Origin: Rhodocyclaceae bacterium
Lineage (GTDB): Bacteria > Pseudomonadota > Gammaproteobacteria > Burkholderiales > Rhodocyclaceae
Assembly (NCBI GenBank): GCA_030682175.1
Contig: JAUXOM010000051.1
Span: 1-40,228 of the forward strand
Reading direction: 5' to 3'
DNA: 40,228 bases
Numbering within the stretch: position 1 is the stretch's first letter; each line of letters opens with the position of its first letter. Both the position numbers and the translations under genes were made by a program. The notes below the pieces were generated by a model. That model was not told where the DNA came from, made no database searches, and saw nothing but the letters and a program-made list of their open reading frames with translations. Positions 6,991 to 15,515 of this stretch are shown piece after piece.

Positions 6991-9900
6991 ATGAACGTTT
7001 CCTCCTGGTCGATCCGCAACCCGATTCCGGCGGTGTTGCTGTTCATCATGCTCACCCTGTTTGGCCTGATGGCCTTCAAGGGCATGAAAATCCAGCAGTT
7101 CCCGGACATCGATCTGCCGACGGTCAGCGTTACCGCGAGCCTGCCCGGCGCCGCACCAGCGCAGATGGAAACCGAAGTGGCGCGCAAGATCGAAAATGCG
7201 GTGGCGACACTGCAGGGCCTCAAGCACATCTACACCAAGGTGCAGGATGGCACGGCCACCGTCACCGTCGAATTCCGCCTGGAAAAGCCGACGCAGGAGG
7301 CGGTCGACGACGTCCGTGACGCCATCTCGCGCATCCGCGCCGATCTGCCGGGCGATCTCAAGGACCCGGTGATCACCAAGGTCAGCCTCTCCGGTTCGCC
7401 CATCCTCACCTATACCGTCGCGTCATCCCGCATGGACGACGAGGCCCTGTCGTGGTTCGTCGACAACACTGTGACCAAGGCCATGCTCAGCGTGCGCGGC
7501 GTCGGTGCCGTCGCGCGCGTCGGCGGCGCCACGCGCGAGATCCGCGTCGAGCTCGACCCGGCGCGATTGCTGGCGCTGCGCGCCACGGCGTCCGACGTTT
7601 CGCGCCAGTTGCGGCAGATCCAGCAGGATGCCTCGGGCGGGCGCGCCGATATCGGCGGCGCCGAGCAGTCGGTGCGCACCATTGCCACGGTGCAGTCCGC
7701 CGATGAACTCGGCGCCATGGAAATTGCGCTGGCCGACGGGCGCCGGGTGCGGCTGAGTGAACTGGCCACCGTCAGCGACACGGTGGCCGAGCAGCGCTCG
7801 GCGGCGCTGCTCAACGGCAAGCCCGTGGTCGGTTTCGAGATCGTGCGCAGCCGCGGCGCCGGCGAGGTCGAGGTCGCCGACGGCGTGCGCGCCGCGCTGG
7901 CAAAGCTCAAGTCCGAACACGCCGACATCACCATCACCGAAGCCTTCAACTTCGTCGATCCGGTGGTGGAAAACTTCGAGGGTTCGATGCTGCTGCTGAT
8001 CGAGGGAGCGCTGCTTGCCGTGCTCGTGGTCTGGCTGTTCCTGCGCGACTGGCGGGCGACATTGGTATCGGCCACCGCCCTGCCGCTGTCGGTCATCCCG
8101 ACCTTCGGCGTGATGTACCTGATGGGTTTTTCGCTCAACGTGGTGACGCTGCTGTCGATGTCGCTGATCGTCGGCATCCTCGTCGACGACGCCATCGTCG
8201 AGATCGAGAACATCATGCGCCACCTGCGCATGGGCAAGACGCCTTATCAGGCCGCGATGGAGGCGGCCGACGAGATCGGCCTGGCCGTGATCGCCACGAC
8301 GTTTACGCTGATCGCCGTCTTCCTGCCCACCGCCTTCATGAGCGGCGTGGCGGGCAAGTTCTTCGTCCAGTTCGGCTGGACCGCGGCCATCGCCGTGTTC
8401 TTCTCGCTGGTCGTCGCACGCATGCTGACGCCGATGATGGCTGCCTATATCCTGCGCCCGCCAAGCAAGGACTACCACGAGCCGCGCTGGCTGGAGATCT
8501 ACACCGGCTGGGCGGCGTGGTGCCTGAATAATCGCTTGAAGACCACGCTGGGCGCACTCATTTTCTTCTTCGGCTCCTTCGCGTTGGTGCCGCTGCTGCC
8601 CACCGGCTTCATGCCGCCGGACGACCTGTCGCAGACGCAGGTCTATATCTCGCTGCAACCCGGCAGCACCTTCAAGGAAACCTTCGAAGCCGCCGAGGCC
8701 GCGCGCCGCATCGTCGAGAAGCATCCGCATGTGAAGATGGTCTATACCGCCATCGGCGGCGGCGCGGCCGGCTCGGACCCCTTCGCCCCGCGCGGCGCAT
8801 CGGAGGTGCGCAAGGCAACGCTGACCATCAACATGACGCCGCGCAAGGAGCGCGGCGGCGTCAAGAAGCAGGCGGTGGAGAGAGAGTTGCGCGAGGCGCT
8901 GGCGCTGCTGCCCGGCGTGCAGGTCAAGGTCGGTTTCGGCGGTTCTTCCGAGAAATACGTGCTGGTGCTGGCGAGCGAGAACGGCCCGCTACTTACCGAA
9001 CATGCCCGCACCGTCGAGCGCGAGCTGCGCGCCATCCCCGGCATCGGTGCGGTGACCAGCACGGCCAGCCTGACCCGGCCGGAACTGGTGGTACGACCCG
9101 ACTTCGCCCGCATGGCCGACCTCGGCGTCACCTCGGCGGCCATCGCCGACGTGCTGCGCATCGCCACGGCCGGCGACTACGACCAGAGCATCGCCAAGCT
9201 CAACCTCGCCCAGCGGCAGGTGCCCATCGTCGTCAAGCTGCCGGTCGCAGCCCGCCAGGACCTGAACCTGTTGGGGCGGCTGACCGTACCGGGCAAGCAC
9301 GGGCCGGTGATGATCGCCAATGTCGCCAGCCTGACGCTGGCCGGCGGGCCGGCCGAGATCGACCGCTACGACCGCCTGCGCAACATCAACTTCGAGATCG
9401 AACTCAACCAGCAGCCGCTCGGCGAGGTCGAGAATCTGGCGCTCGCCCTGCCCAGCCTCAAGAACCTGCCGCCGGGCATCCTGCAGACCACGGTCGGCGA
9501 TGCTGAAGCGATGGGCGAGCTGTTCGCCAGCTTCGGCCTGGCGATGCTGACCGGCGTGCTCTGCATCTACGTGGTGCTGGTCTTGCTGTTCAAGGACTTC
9601 GTCCAGCCGGTCACCATCCTCGCCGCGCTGGTGCTCTCGGTGCCCGGCGCCTTCCTCGCGCTGTTCGTGACGCAGTCGTCGCTGTCGATGCCGTCGATGA
9701 TCGGCCTGATCATGCTGATGGGCATCGCCACCAAGAACTCCATCCTGCTCATCGACTATGTCGTGCTGGCGCGGCGTGGAATTGGTGGCAAACCCGGCCT
9801 CGACCGCTGGCACGCGCTGCTCGACGCCTGCCGCAAGCGCGCCCGGCCCATCGTCATGACCACCGTCGCCATGGGCGCCGGCATGATGCCGATCGCCATC

Positions 9901-10065
9901 GGGCTGGGCACCGACCCGAGCTTCCGTGCGCCGATGGCCATCGTCGTCATCGGCGGCCTGATCACCTCGACCTTCCTCAGCCTGCTGGTGATCCCGGTCG
10001 TTTTCACCTATGTTGACGATGCCATCCACCGCATCCAGAAGCTCCTGCCGAAACCGCACGCCTGA
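6991..10065 (+). CDS. RND efflux pump inner-membrane subunit (HAE1/AcrB type), pump 1
   Basis: 1024 aa, full length for an AcrB-type proton-driven drug exporter. The N-terminal membrane anchor (WSIRNPIPAVLLFIMLTLFG) is followed by the periplasmic porter domain with the PGAAPAQMETEV segment, then two six-helix bundles. The proton-relay aspartates are present in GILVDDAIVEIEN (D399, D400) and the TM10 lysine in GIATKNSILLIDY (K915), so the pump should be active. It is resistance-nodulation-division of the multidrug type; MdtB/MuxB-like features are possible, but I cannot fix the substrate. The start ATG was chosen because family members begin with this helix; a longer open frame upstream is repeat sequence. 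Confidence 0.94.
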   Translation: MNVSSWSIRNPIPAVLLFIMLTLFGLMAFKGMKIQQFPDIDLPTVSVTASLPGAAPAQMETEVARKIENAVATLQGLKHIYTKVQDGTATVTVEFRLEKPTQEAVDDVRDAISRIRADLPGDLKDPVITKVSLSGSPILTYTVASSRMDDEALSWFVDNTVTKAMLSVRGVGAVARVGGATREIRVELDPARLLALRATASDVSRQLRQIQQDASGGRADIGGAEQSVRTIATVQSADELGAMEIALADGRRVRLSELATVSDTVAEQRSAALLNGKPVVGFEIVRSRGAGEVEVADGVRAALAKLKSEHADITITEAFNFVDPVVENFEGSMLLLIEGALLAVLVVWLFLRDWRATLVSATALPLSVIPTFGVMYLMGFSLNVVTLLSMSLIVGILVDDAIVEIENIMRHLRMGKTPYQAAMEAADEIGLAVIATTFTLIAVFLPTAFMSGVAGKFFVQFGWTAAIAVFFSLVVARMLTPMMAAYILRPPSKDYHEPRWLEIYTGWAAWCLNNRLKTTLGALIFFFGSFALVPLLPTGFMPPDDLSQTQVYISLQPGSTFKETFEAAEAARRIVEKHPHVKMVYTAIGGGAAGSDPFAPRGASEVRKATLTINMTPRKERGGVKKQAVERELREALALLPGVQVKVGFGGSSEKYVLVLASENGPLLTEHARTVERELRAIPGIGAVTSTASLTRPELVVRPDFARMADLGVTSAAIADVLRIATAGDYDQSIAKLNLAQRQVPIVVKLPVAARQDLNLLGRLTVPGKHGPVMIANVASLTLAGGPAEIDRYDRLRNINFEIELNQQPLGEVENLALALPSLKNLPPGILQTTVGDAEAMGELFASFGLAMLTGVLCIYVVLVLLFKDFVQPVTILAALVLSVPGAFLALFVTQSSLSMPSMIGLIMLMGIATKNSILLIDYVVLARRGIGGKPGLDRWHALLDACRKRARPIVMTTVAMGAGMMPIAIGLGTDPSFRAPMAIVVIGGLITSTFLSLLVIPVVFTYVDDAIHRIQKLLPKPHA

Positions 10066-10077
10066 CGTGGAGTTCCC

Positions 10078-11211
10078 GTGAATAAAAGCGCACTGCTCAT
10101 CGCCTGCTTCCTGCTCGCCGCCTGCGGCGAAAAATTGCCGCCGCCCGATGCCGCCAGCAGCGGCCCCAAACTGGTCAAGGCCATGACAGTCGGCGCCGGG
10201 CCGTCCCAAGCCGACGTCAGCCCCCCTGTGGGGGGCAGCGAGCCGGGGTTGCGAGCGTGGGGGGGCAATAAAGTCGGCGCCGATTCTTCGTCCAATCAGA
10301 CGGCGTCCGAGAACCGCTACAGCGGCGAAGTGCGCGCGCGTTACGAATCCCAACTCGCTTTTCGTGTCGGCGGCAAAATCGTTGCTCGCCTGGTCGACGC
10401 CGGTGCGCGCGTCAAGGCCGGCCAGCCGCTGGCGCGCCTCGACCCCGCCGACCTGCAACTGACGGCGGTGCAGGCCGAGGCCAACCGGTCTTTGGCGGCG
10501 GCGGAATTGCAGCGCACGCAGGAATTGAAAGCGAAGAATTTCGTCAGTCAGGCCGCACTCGACGCGAAAGTCAGCACCGCGCAGTCCGCCACGGCCCAGG
10601 CGCAACTGGCGAAAAACCAGGCGGACTACACAACGCTGGTCGCCGATACCACCGGCGTGGTGGTTGCCGTGCTGGCCGAACCGGGACAGGTGGTGGCAGC
10701 GGGACAGGGCGTGTTCCGCGTGGCCAGGGACGGCGAGCGCGAGGTGGCGATCAACCTTCCCGAGGCTCATATTGCCGGGCTGAAAGTCGGCGCTGGCGGG
10801 ACGGCGCAACTGTGGGCCGACGCCACGGACAAGGTTTATCGCGTGGTGTTGCGCGAACTGGCGCCGGCCGCCGATCCGGCCACGCGCACCTTCGCCGCGC
10901 GCGTGACGCTCGACGCCGCCCCGGCCGATCTGCCACTGGGGCTGACAGCAACAGTGAGCTTCGCCCGCCAGGAAAAACAGCCGCTTGTCGTGCCGCTTGC
11001 CGCGCTCCTGCAACAAGGCGCGGGGGAACGTGGGGCCGCCGTCTGGGTGATTGGTGCGGACCACACGGTCAGCCAGCGCGCGGTCGAAATCGAGCGTTAC
11101 AGCGATGCCGGCGCGGTGCTCAAAAGCGGCCTGAATGCGGGCGAACAGATTGTCGCCGCCGGTGCCTTCAAGCTCGTTGCCGGCGAAAAGGTGCGGATCG
11201 CCGTGCCATGA
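10078..11211 (+). CDS. RND efflux periplasmic adaptor, lipoprotein, with an in-frame repeat insertion
   Basis: 377 aa, GTG start with GTGGAG upstream and only 12 bases after pump 1. The signal peptide ends at a lipobox, LLAAC (cysteine 16). The lipoyl half motif DAGARVKAGQPLARLDPAD, a helical hairpin and the second half VVVAVLAEPGQVVAAGQ identify a membrane fusion protein. Between residues 38 and 65 sits a stretch (from GAGPSQADVS to WGGNK) that has no place in the family and is encoded by a GC-rich repeat; see 10188-10282. It lies before the first beta strand (ENRYSGEVRARYESQ), in the linker after the lipid anchor, so it is probably tolerated. The stop overlaps the ATG of pump 2. Confidence 0.9.
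   Translation: MNKSALLIACFLLAACGEKLPPPDAASSGPKLVKAMTVGAGPSQADVSPPVGGSEPGLRAWGGNKVGADSSSNQTASENRYSGEVRARYESQLAFRVGGKIVARLVDAGARVKAGQPLARLDPADLQLTAVQAEANRSLAAAELQRTQELKAKNFVSQAALDAKVSTAQSATAQAQLAKNQADYTTLVADTTGVVVAVLAEPGQVVAAGQGVFRVARDGEREVAINLPEAHIAGLKVGAGGTAQLWADATDKVYRVVLRELAPAADPATRTFAARVTLDAAPADLPLGLTATVSFARQEKQPLVVPLAALLQQGAGERGAAVWVIGADHTVSQRAVEIERYSDAGAVLKSGLNAGEQIVAAGAFKLVAGEKVRIAVP
10188..10282. repeat. 84-bp in-frame repeat insertion flanked by an 11-bp direct repeat
   Basis: AGTCGGCGCCG occurs at 10188-10198 and again at 10272-10282, exactly 84 bases (28 codons) apart. Between them lies a GC-rich palindromic element with AGCCCCCCTGTGGGGGGCAG, related to the intergenic repeat at 6924-6985. 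Removing one period restores a continuous adaptor sequence. Confidence 0.65.
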
Positions 11212-14200
11212 AGAACATCAATCTCTCGGCATGGGCACTCGAACACCCGTCGATGGTGCTCTATTTGATGATCGTGCTGATGGTCGGCGGCGTGCTGGCC
11301 TTCTTCCAGCTCGGTCGCGCCGAGGATCCGGATTTCACCTTCAAGGTCATGGTGGTGCGCACCCAGTGGCCGGGCGCGACGGCGCTGGAGGTCGAGGCCG
11401 AACTGACCGAGCGCATCGAGAAGAAATTGCAGGAAACACCCTATGTGGATGTGATCAAGTCTGCGTCGCGCGCTGGTGAATCGCTGGTATTCATCCAGCT
11501 CAAGGACCACACGCCCAAGGCCGAGGTGCCCGAGTCGTGGCGGCAGGTGCGCAAGAAGCTCGACGACATCCGCCATCAGTTGCCGGCCGGCGTGCAAGGC
11601 CCATTTCCGAATGACGAATTCGGCGACGTATATGTCAATATCTACGCGCTGACCGGCGACGGCTACGATCCGGCCGAGTTGCGGCGCGCGGCGGTGCGCA
11701 TGGCACGTGAACTGCGCAGCCTGGATGACGTCAAGAAAGTCGACCTGCTTGGCGTGCAGGATGAAAAAATTTACGTCGAAGTCGCCCCGCCGCGGCTGGC
11801 CAGCCTCGGGCTGACGCCCGGCCAGGTCGCCGAGGCACTGGCCAGACAGAATGCCGTTGCCCCGGCCGGCTTCGTCGAGACAAGCAGTGATCGCGTGCGT
11901 TTGCGCGTGAGCGGCGGCTTCGATACGGTGGAGCAGATTCGCGCCACGCCGCTCGCGGTCGGTGGCCGGCAGATTCGCCTGGGCGACATTGCCGAGGTGC
12001 GGCGCGGGCTGGCCGACCCGCCCAACCCAAAGATGCGGGTGGCCGGCAAAGATGCCGTCGGGATTGCCGTGGTGATGGCGCGGGGCGGCAACGCCATCCA
12101 GCTGGGGGCGAGGCTGCGGGCGAAGATCGAGCGCCTGTCCGGCGAGCTGCCGCTGGGTATGGCGGTGAGCACCGTGGCCGACCAGCCCGCCGTCGCGCAG
12201 GTGGCGCTCAACCTGTTCATGAAAACGCTGGCCGAGGCCGTCGCCATCGTGCTGGCGGTCAGCTTTCTCACGCTGGGTTTCCGCACCGGCATGGTGGTGG
12301 CGCTGTCGATTCCGCTGGTGCTGGCCATGACCTTTTTGCTGATGAAGTTCTTCGGCATCGACCTGCACCGCATCTCGCTGGGTGCGCTGATCATTGCGCT
12401 TGGCCTGCTGGTCGATGATGCGATCATCGCCGTGGAGATGATGGTGGTGAAGATCGAGCAGGGCTGGGAGAAGTTCAAGGCCGCCACCTTCGCCTATACC
12501 TCGACCGCCTTCCCGATGCTGACCGGCACGCTGATCACGGTGGCCGGCTTCACGCCGGTGGGCTTTGCCAAGTCGGGCGCCGGCGAATTCGCCTTCGCGA
12601 TTTTCGCCGTGACGACGATCGCGTTGTTGACCTCATGGATCGTCGCAGTCATCTTCACGCCCTGGCTCGGCTACAAGCTGCTCGACGAAAAGGCGCTGCG
12701 AAAATTCGGCGCGGAACATCACGGCGACCCCTACGACACGCCCTTCTACCGGCGCTTTCGCGCGCTGGTGACCTGGTGCCTGCGGCGGCGCTGGACGGTG
12801 ATTGTGGCGAGCGTACTGGCCTTCGTGCTGGGCATGGTGCTGTTCAACACCGCCGTGCAGAAGCAGTTTTTCCCGCCCTCGTCGCGCCCCGAACTACTGG
12901 TCGATCTGTGGCTGCCGCAGGGCGCCGCACTCAAGGCGACCGAGACCGAGGTGCGCCGCGTCGAGGCGCTGCTGGCGGGCGATGAAAATATTTCACATTT
13001 CTCGGCCTACGTCGGCAACGGCGCGCCGCGCTTCTATCTGCCGCTCGATCAGCAACTGTTCAGCGACAACTTCGGCCAGCTGGTGATCGTGACCAAGGGT
13101 TTCGACGAGCGCGAGGCGGTACGCAGCCGGCTGATGACCGCTTTTCAGGCGCCGGACGGTTCGTGGAGCCATCTGCGCACGCGTGTGCAACGGCTGGAAA
13201 ACGGCCCGCCGGTGGGCTACCCGGTGGTGTTTCGCGTCGTCGGCGAAAACGTCGAAACGCTGCGTGGCATAGCCGGCGAAGTGGCGACGGTGATGCGCGG
13301 CAATCCCGACATTCGCGACGTGCATCTGGACTGGAACGAAAAGGCCAAGAGTGTCCGGGTGGAGATCGACCAGGCGCGCGCCCGCGTGCTCGGCGTGTCC
13401 AGCCAGGATGTGGCGCAGGCCTTGCAGGCGCATCAGGTTGGTGCGACGCTGACGCAGTTTCGCGAGGGTGACCAGTTGATCGACATCGTCTGGCGTGCCG
13501 GCGGCCCCGAGCGTGGCAGCCTTGACCGCCTGGCCGACCTGCCCGTGCCACTGGCCGGCGGAAAATGGGTGCCGCTTGCCCAGGTTGCCAAACTCGTCCC
13601 GGTATTGGAGGAGGGAGTCATCTGGCGTCGCGATCGCCTGCCGGCGATCCAGGTGCGCGCCGATCTGGCCAACTCGAAGGTGACCGGGCCGACCGTCTCG
13701 CAGCACATTGATCCGCAGCTTGCCGACATCCGCGCCCGCTTGCCGCCGGGCTATCACGTTGCCATCGGCGGCACCATCGAGGAATCGGCGAAGAACGAAA
13801 ATGCGCTGAAGGCCGTCGTGCCGCTGATGTTCATTGCCGTCATCACCCTGCTGATGATCCAGCTGCAAAGCATCAAGCGTACCGTGCTGGCGCTGTTGAC
13901 CGCACCGCTCGGCCTGATCGGCGTGGCGCTGGCGTTGATTGCTTTTGACAAGCCCTTCGGCTTTGTCGCCAACCTGGGTGTTATTGCGTTGCTGGGCATG
14001 ATCCTGCGCAACTCGGTGATTCTGCTCGACCAGATCGAGCAGGACGAAACAGCCGGCAAGAGCACCTGGGAAGCCATCATCGGTTCGGCGGTACGCCGCT
14101 TTCGCCCGATCATGCTGACCGCCGGGACGGCGGTGCTGGCGATGATTCCGCTGTCCCGGCAGATCTTCTGGGGGCCGATGGCGGTGGCCATCATGGGCGG

Positions 14201-14300
14201 CCTGATCATCGCCACGGCACTGACCTTGCTCTTCCTGCCCGCCCTTTACGCCGCGTGGTACCGTGTCAATGAACCCACCCCGCCAGGAGCGCCGGCGTAA
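11208..14300 (+). CDS. RND efflux pump inner-membrane subunit (TriC-like), pump 2
   Basis: 1030 aa. It starts with NLSAWALEHPSMVLYLMIVL and carries the GRAEDPDFTFKVMVVRTQWP segment, which from memory resembles TriC of Pseudomonas and related pumps rather than AcrB. The proton-relay pair is intact in GLLVDDAIIAVEM (D403, D404). In TM10 the usual lysine is an arginine (GMILRNSVILLDQ, R934), as I recall for this subgroup. The porter domain and twelve-helix core are complete. The start overlaps the adaptor stop by 4 bases (ATGA), so adaptor and pump are translationally coupled. Substrate unknown. Confidence 0.93.
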   Translation: MKNINLSAWALEHPSMVLYLMIVLMVGGVLAFFQLGRAEDPDFTFKVMVVRTQWPGATALEVEAELTERIEKKLQETPYVDVIKSASRAGESLVFIQLKDHTPKAEVPESWRQVRKKLDDIRHQLPAGVQGPFPNDEFGDVYVNIYALTGDGYDPAELRRAAVRMARELRSLDDVKKVDLLGVQDEKIYVEVAPPRLASLGLTPGQVAEALARQNAVAPAGFVETSSDRVRLRVSGGFDTVEQIRATPLAVGGRQIRLGDIAEVRRGLADPPNPKMRVAGKDAVGIAVVMARGGNAIQLGARLRAKIERLSGELPLGMAVSTVADQPAVAQVALNLFMKTLAEAVAIVLAVSFLTLGFRTGMVVALSIPLVLAMTFLLMKFFGIDLHRISLGALIIALGLLVDDAIIAVEMMVVKIEQGWEKFKAATFAYTSTAFPMLTGTLITVAGFTPVGFAKSGAGEFAFAIFAVTTIALLTSWIVAVIFTPWLGYKLLDEKALRKFGAEHHGDPYDTPFYRRFRALVTWCLRRRWTVIVASVLAFVLGMVLFNTAVQKQFFPPSSRPELLVDLWLPQGAALKATETEVRRVEALLAGDENISHFSAYVGNGAPRFYLPLDQQLFSDNFGQLVIVTKGFDEREAVRSRLMTAFQAPDGSWSHLRTRVQRLENGPPVGYPVVFRVVGENVETLRGIAGEVATVMRGNPDIRDVHLDWNEKAKSVRVEIDQARARVLGVSSQDVAQALQAHQVGATLTQFREGDQLIDIVWRAGGPERGSLDRLADLPVPLAGGKWVPLAQVAKLVPVLEEGVIWRRDRLPAIQVRADLANSKVTGPTVSQHIDPQLADIRARLPPGYHVAIGGTIEESAKNENALKAVVPLMFIAVITLLMIQLQSIKRTVLALLTAPLGLIGVALALIAFDKPFGFVANLGVIALLGMILRNSVILLDQIEQDETAGKSTWEAIIGSAVRRFRPIMLTAGTAVLAMIPLSRQIFWGPMAVAIMGGLIIATALTLLFLPALYAAWYRVNEPTPPGAPA

Positions 14301-14350
14301 AATAGGCCATCTTGTCTTGCCCGCCAACGCCCCCATTTTGGAGACATCCC

Positions 14351-15025
14351 ATGAACTACGAACAAGCCCGCCACAACATGATCGAGCAGCAACTACGCAC
14401 CGCCGAGATGCTGTCGGCGGCGGTGGTTGAGCTGCTGTATGCCGACCAGCGCGAAAACTATGTGCCGGATGCCTACCGCGCCCTCGCCTTTGCCGATTGC
14501 GCCATTCCGCTCTCGCCCACGGCGGCGATGCTGACGCCCAAGCTCGAAGCGCGCATCCTGCAGACGGCCAGCCTGAAGCGCAGCGACCGGGCACTCGAAA
14601 TCGGCACCGGTTCCGGTCACATGGCGGCCTTGCTGGCCGAGCAGGCGCAGCAGGTGTGGACGCTGGAAATCGATCCGGCGCTCGCCGAGCGCGCGCGCCG
14701 CAATCTGGTCAATGATGGGGTGGCCAATGTGACGATCGAAATCGGCGATGGCCTGGCTGGCCTGCCGGCCTCGGTTGCCAGCCATGCGCCTTTCGATTTC
14801 ATCCTGGTTTCGGGCGGCGTGGCTGAAGTGCCGGCAGCGCTGCTCGCCCAGTTGAAGGTGGGCGGCCGGCTGCTGGCCTTTGTCGCCCCCGTTGGCATTG
14901 CGCCGGTCATGAAGTTGCGCCTGGTCACGCGCCAGACCGAGACTGCCTATAGCAGCCTCGACCTGCTCGAAACCGACGTGCCGATGCTGCAAAGCGCTGC
15001 CCCAACGGAGCGCTTTACTTTTTAA
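14351..15025 (+). CDS. pcm: Protein-L-isoaspartate O-methyltransferase family protein
   Basis: 224 aa. It begins MNYEQARHNMIEQQLRTAEM, typical of the family in betaproteobacteria, and carries the SAM-binding motif I ALEIGTGSGHMAALLA, an acidic loop WTLEIDP, and the post-motif FDFILVSGGVAEVP. The enzyme methylates damaged (isoaspartyl) residues to start their repair in the cytosol. The betaproteobacterial form next to rhodanese and tolC genes is a diverged Pcm, so the exact substrate is not certain. TTGGAG upstream supports ATG 14351. Confidence 0.85.
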   Translation: MNYEQARHNMIEQQLRTAEMLSAAVVELLYADQRENYVPDAYRALAFADCAIPLSPTAAMLTPKLEARILQTASLKRSDRALEIGTGSGHMAALLAEQAQQVWTLEIDPALAERARRNLVNDGVANVTIEIGDGLAGLPASVASHAPFDFILVSGGVAEVPAALLAQLKVGGRLLAFVAPVGIAPVMKLRLVTRQTETAYSSLDLLETDVPMLQSAAPTERFTF

Positions 15026-15060
15026 TGAAAGCAATTGCTCAGGTGCTCATCGAAAACCCC

Positions 15061-15138
15061 GTCATTCCGGCGCAAGCCGGAATCCAGGAATGTCACCCGG
15101 CCACAAAAGCACTGGATTCCGGCTTACGCCGGAATGAC
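15061..15138. repeat. 78-bp inverted-repeat element between pcm and rhodanese genes
   Basis: Arms at 15061-15087 and 15112-15138 (27 bases each) match at 26 positions as an inverted repeat around a 24-base centre. The arms start GTCATTCCGGC and end GCCGGAATGAC, and each arm is itself an imperfect palindrome. This looks like a dispersed repeat of the REP/MITE type found in many proteobacteria. It could also act as a terminator-like hairpin after pcm. Confidence 0.7.
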
Positions 15139-15166
15139 GAACAGTGGACCTGCTGAGTCGTTGGTA

Positions 15167-15490
15167 ATGAAACAACTGACCGCCGCCCAGCTCAAGGAAT
15201 GGCTCGACGACCCCGGTCGCGCGCCACCGCTGCTGATCGACGTGCGGGAGCCCTGGGAATTCGATGTCGTGCGCATTCCCGGGGCCAAACTGATACCGAT
15301 GCGCGCGATTCCGGCGCGCTACCTTGAACTGCAACGCGACGCCGAGACTGTCATCGTCTGCCACCATGGCGCCCGCAGCTATCAGGTCGGGATGTTTCTC
15401 GAACATCAGGGCTTGACCAACATCATCAATCTCTACGGTGGCATGGCGGCCTGGTCGCGCGATGTCGACCCTTCGGCACCCACCTACTGA
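15167..15490 (+). CDS. Single-domain rhodanese-like sulfurtransferase
   Basis: 107 aa, one rhodanese domain. LLIDVREPWEFDVVRIPGAKLIP covers the conserved CH2A and acidic motifs, and the active-site loop is CHHGARS with the catalytic cysteine at residue 65 and the arginine six positions on. LYGGMAAWSRDVDP is the closing motif. A persulfide-carrying sulfurtransferase in the cytosol is expected; its acceptor is unknown. The gene lies 26 bases upstream of the tolC-type gene and likely shares its transcript. The start is ATG 15167; the longer open frame upstream is repeat sequence. Confidence 0.9.
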   Translation: MKQLTAAQLKEWLDDPGRAPPLLIDVREPWEFDVVRIPGAKLIPMRAIPARYLELQRDAETVIVCHHGARSYQVGMFLEHQGLTNIINLYGGMAAWSRDVDPSAPTY

Positions 15491-15515
15491 ATATTCACCC
15501 TTACCGGAGACTCGC

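Noticed and set aside
8989..11064. 691-aa open frame on the minus strand
   Set aside because: It lies antisense to two well-supported RND genes; the translation is His/Arg/Gln/Gly-rich, as expected from a GC-rich antisense frame, with no domain.
12993..14594. 533-aa open frame on the minus strand
   Set aside because: Antisense to pump 2 and pcm, with biased composition and no recognisable motif.
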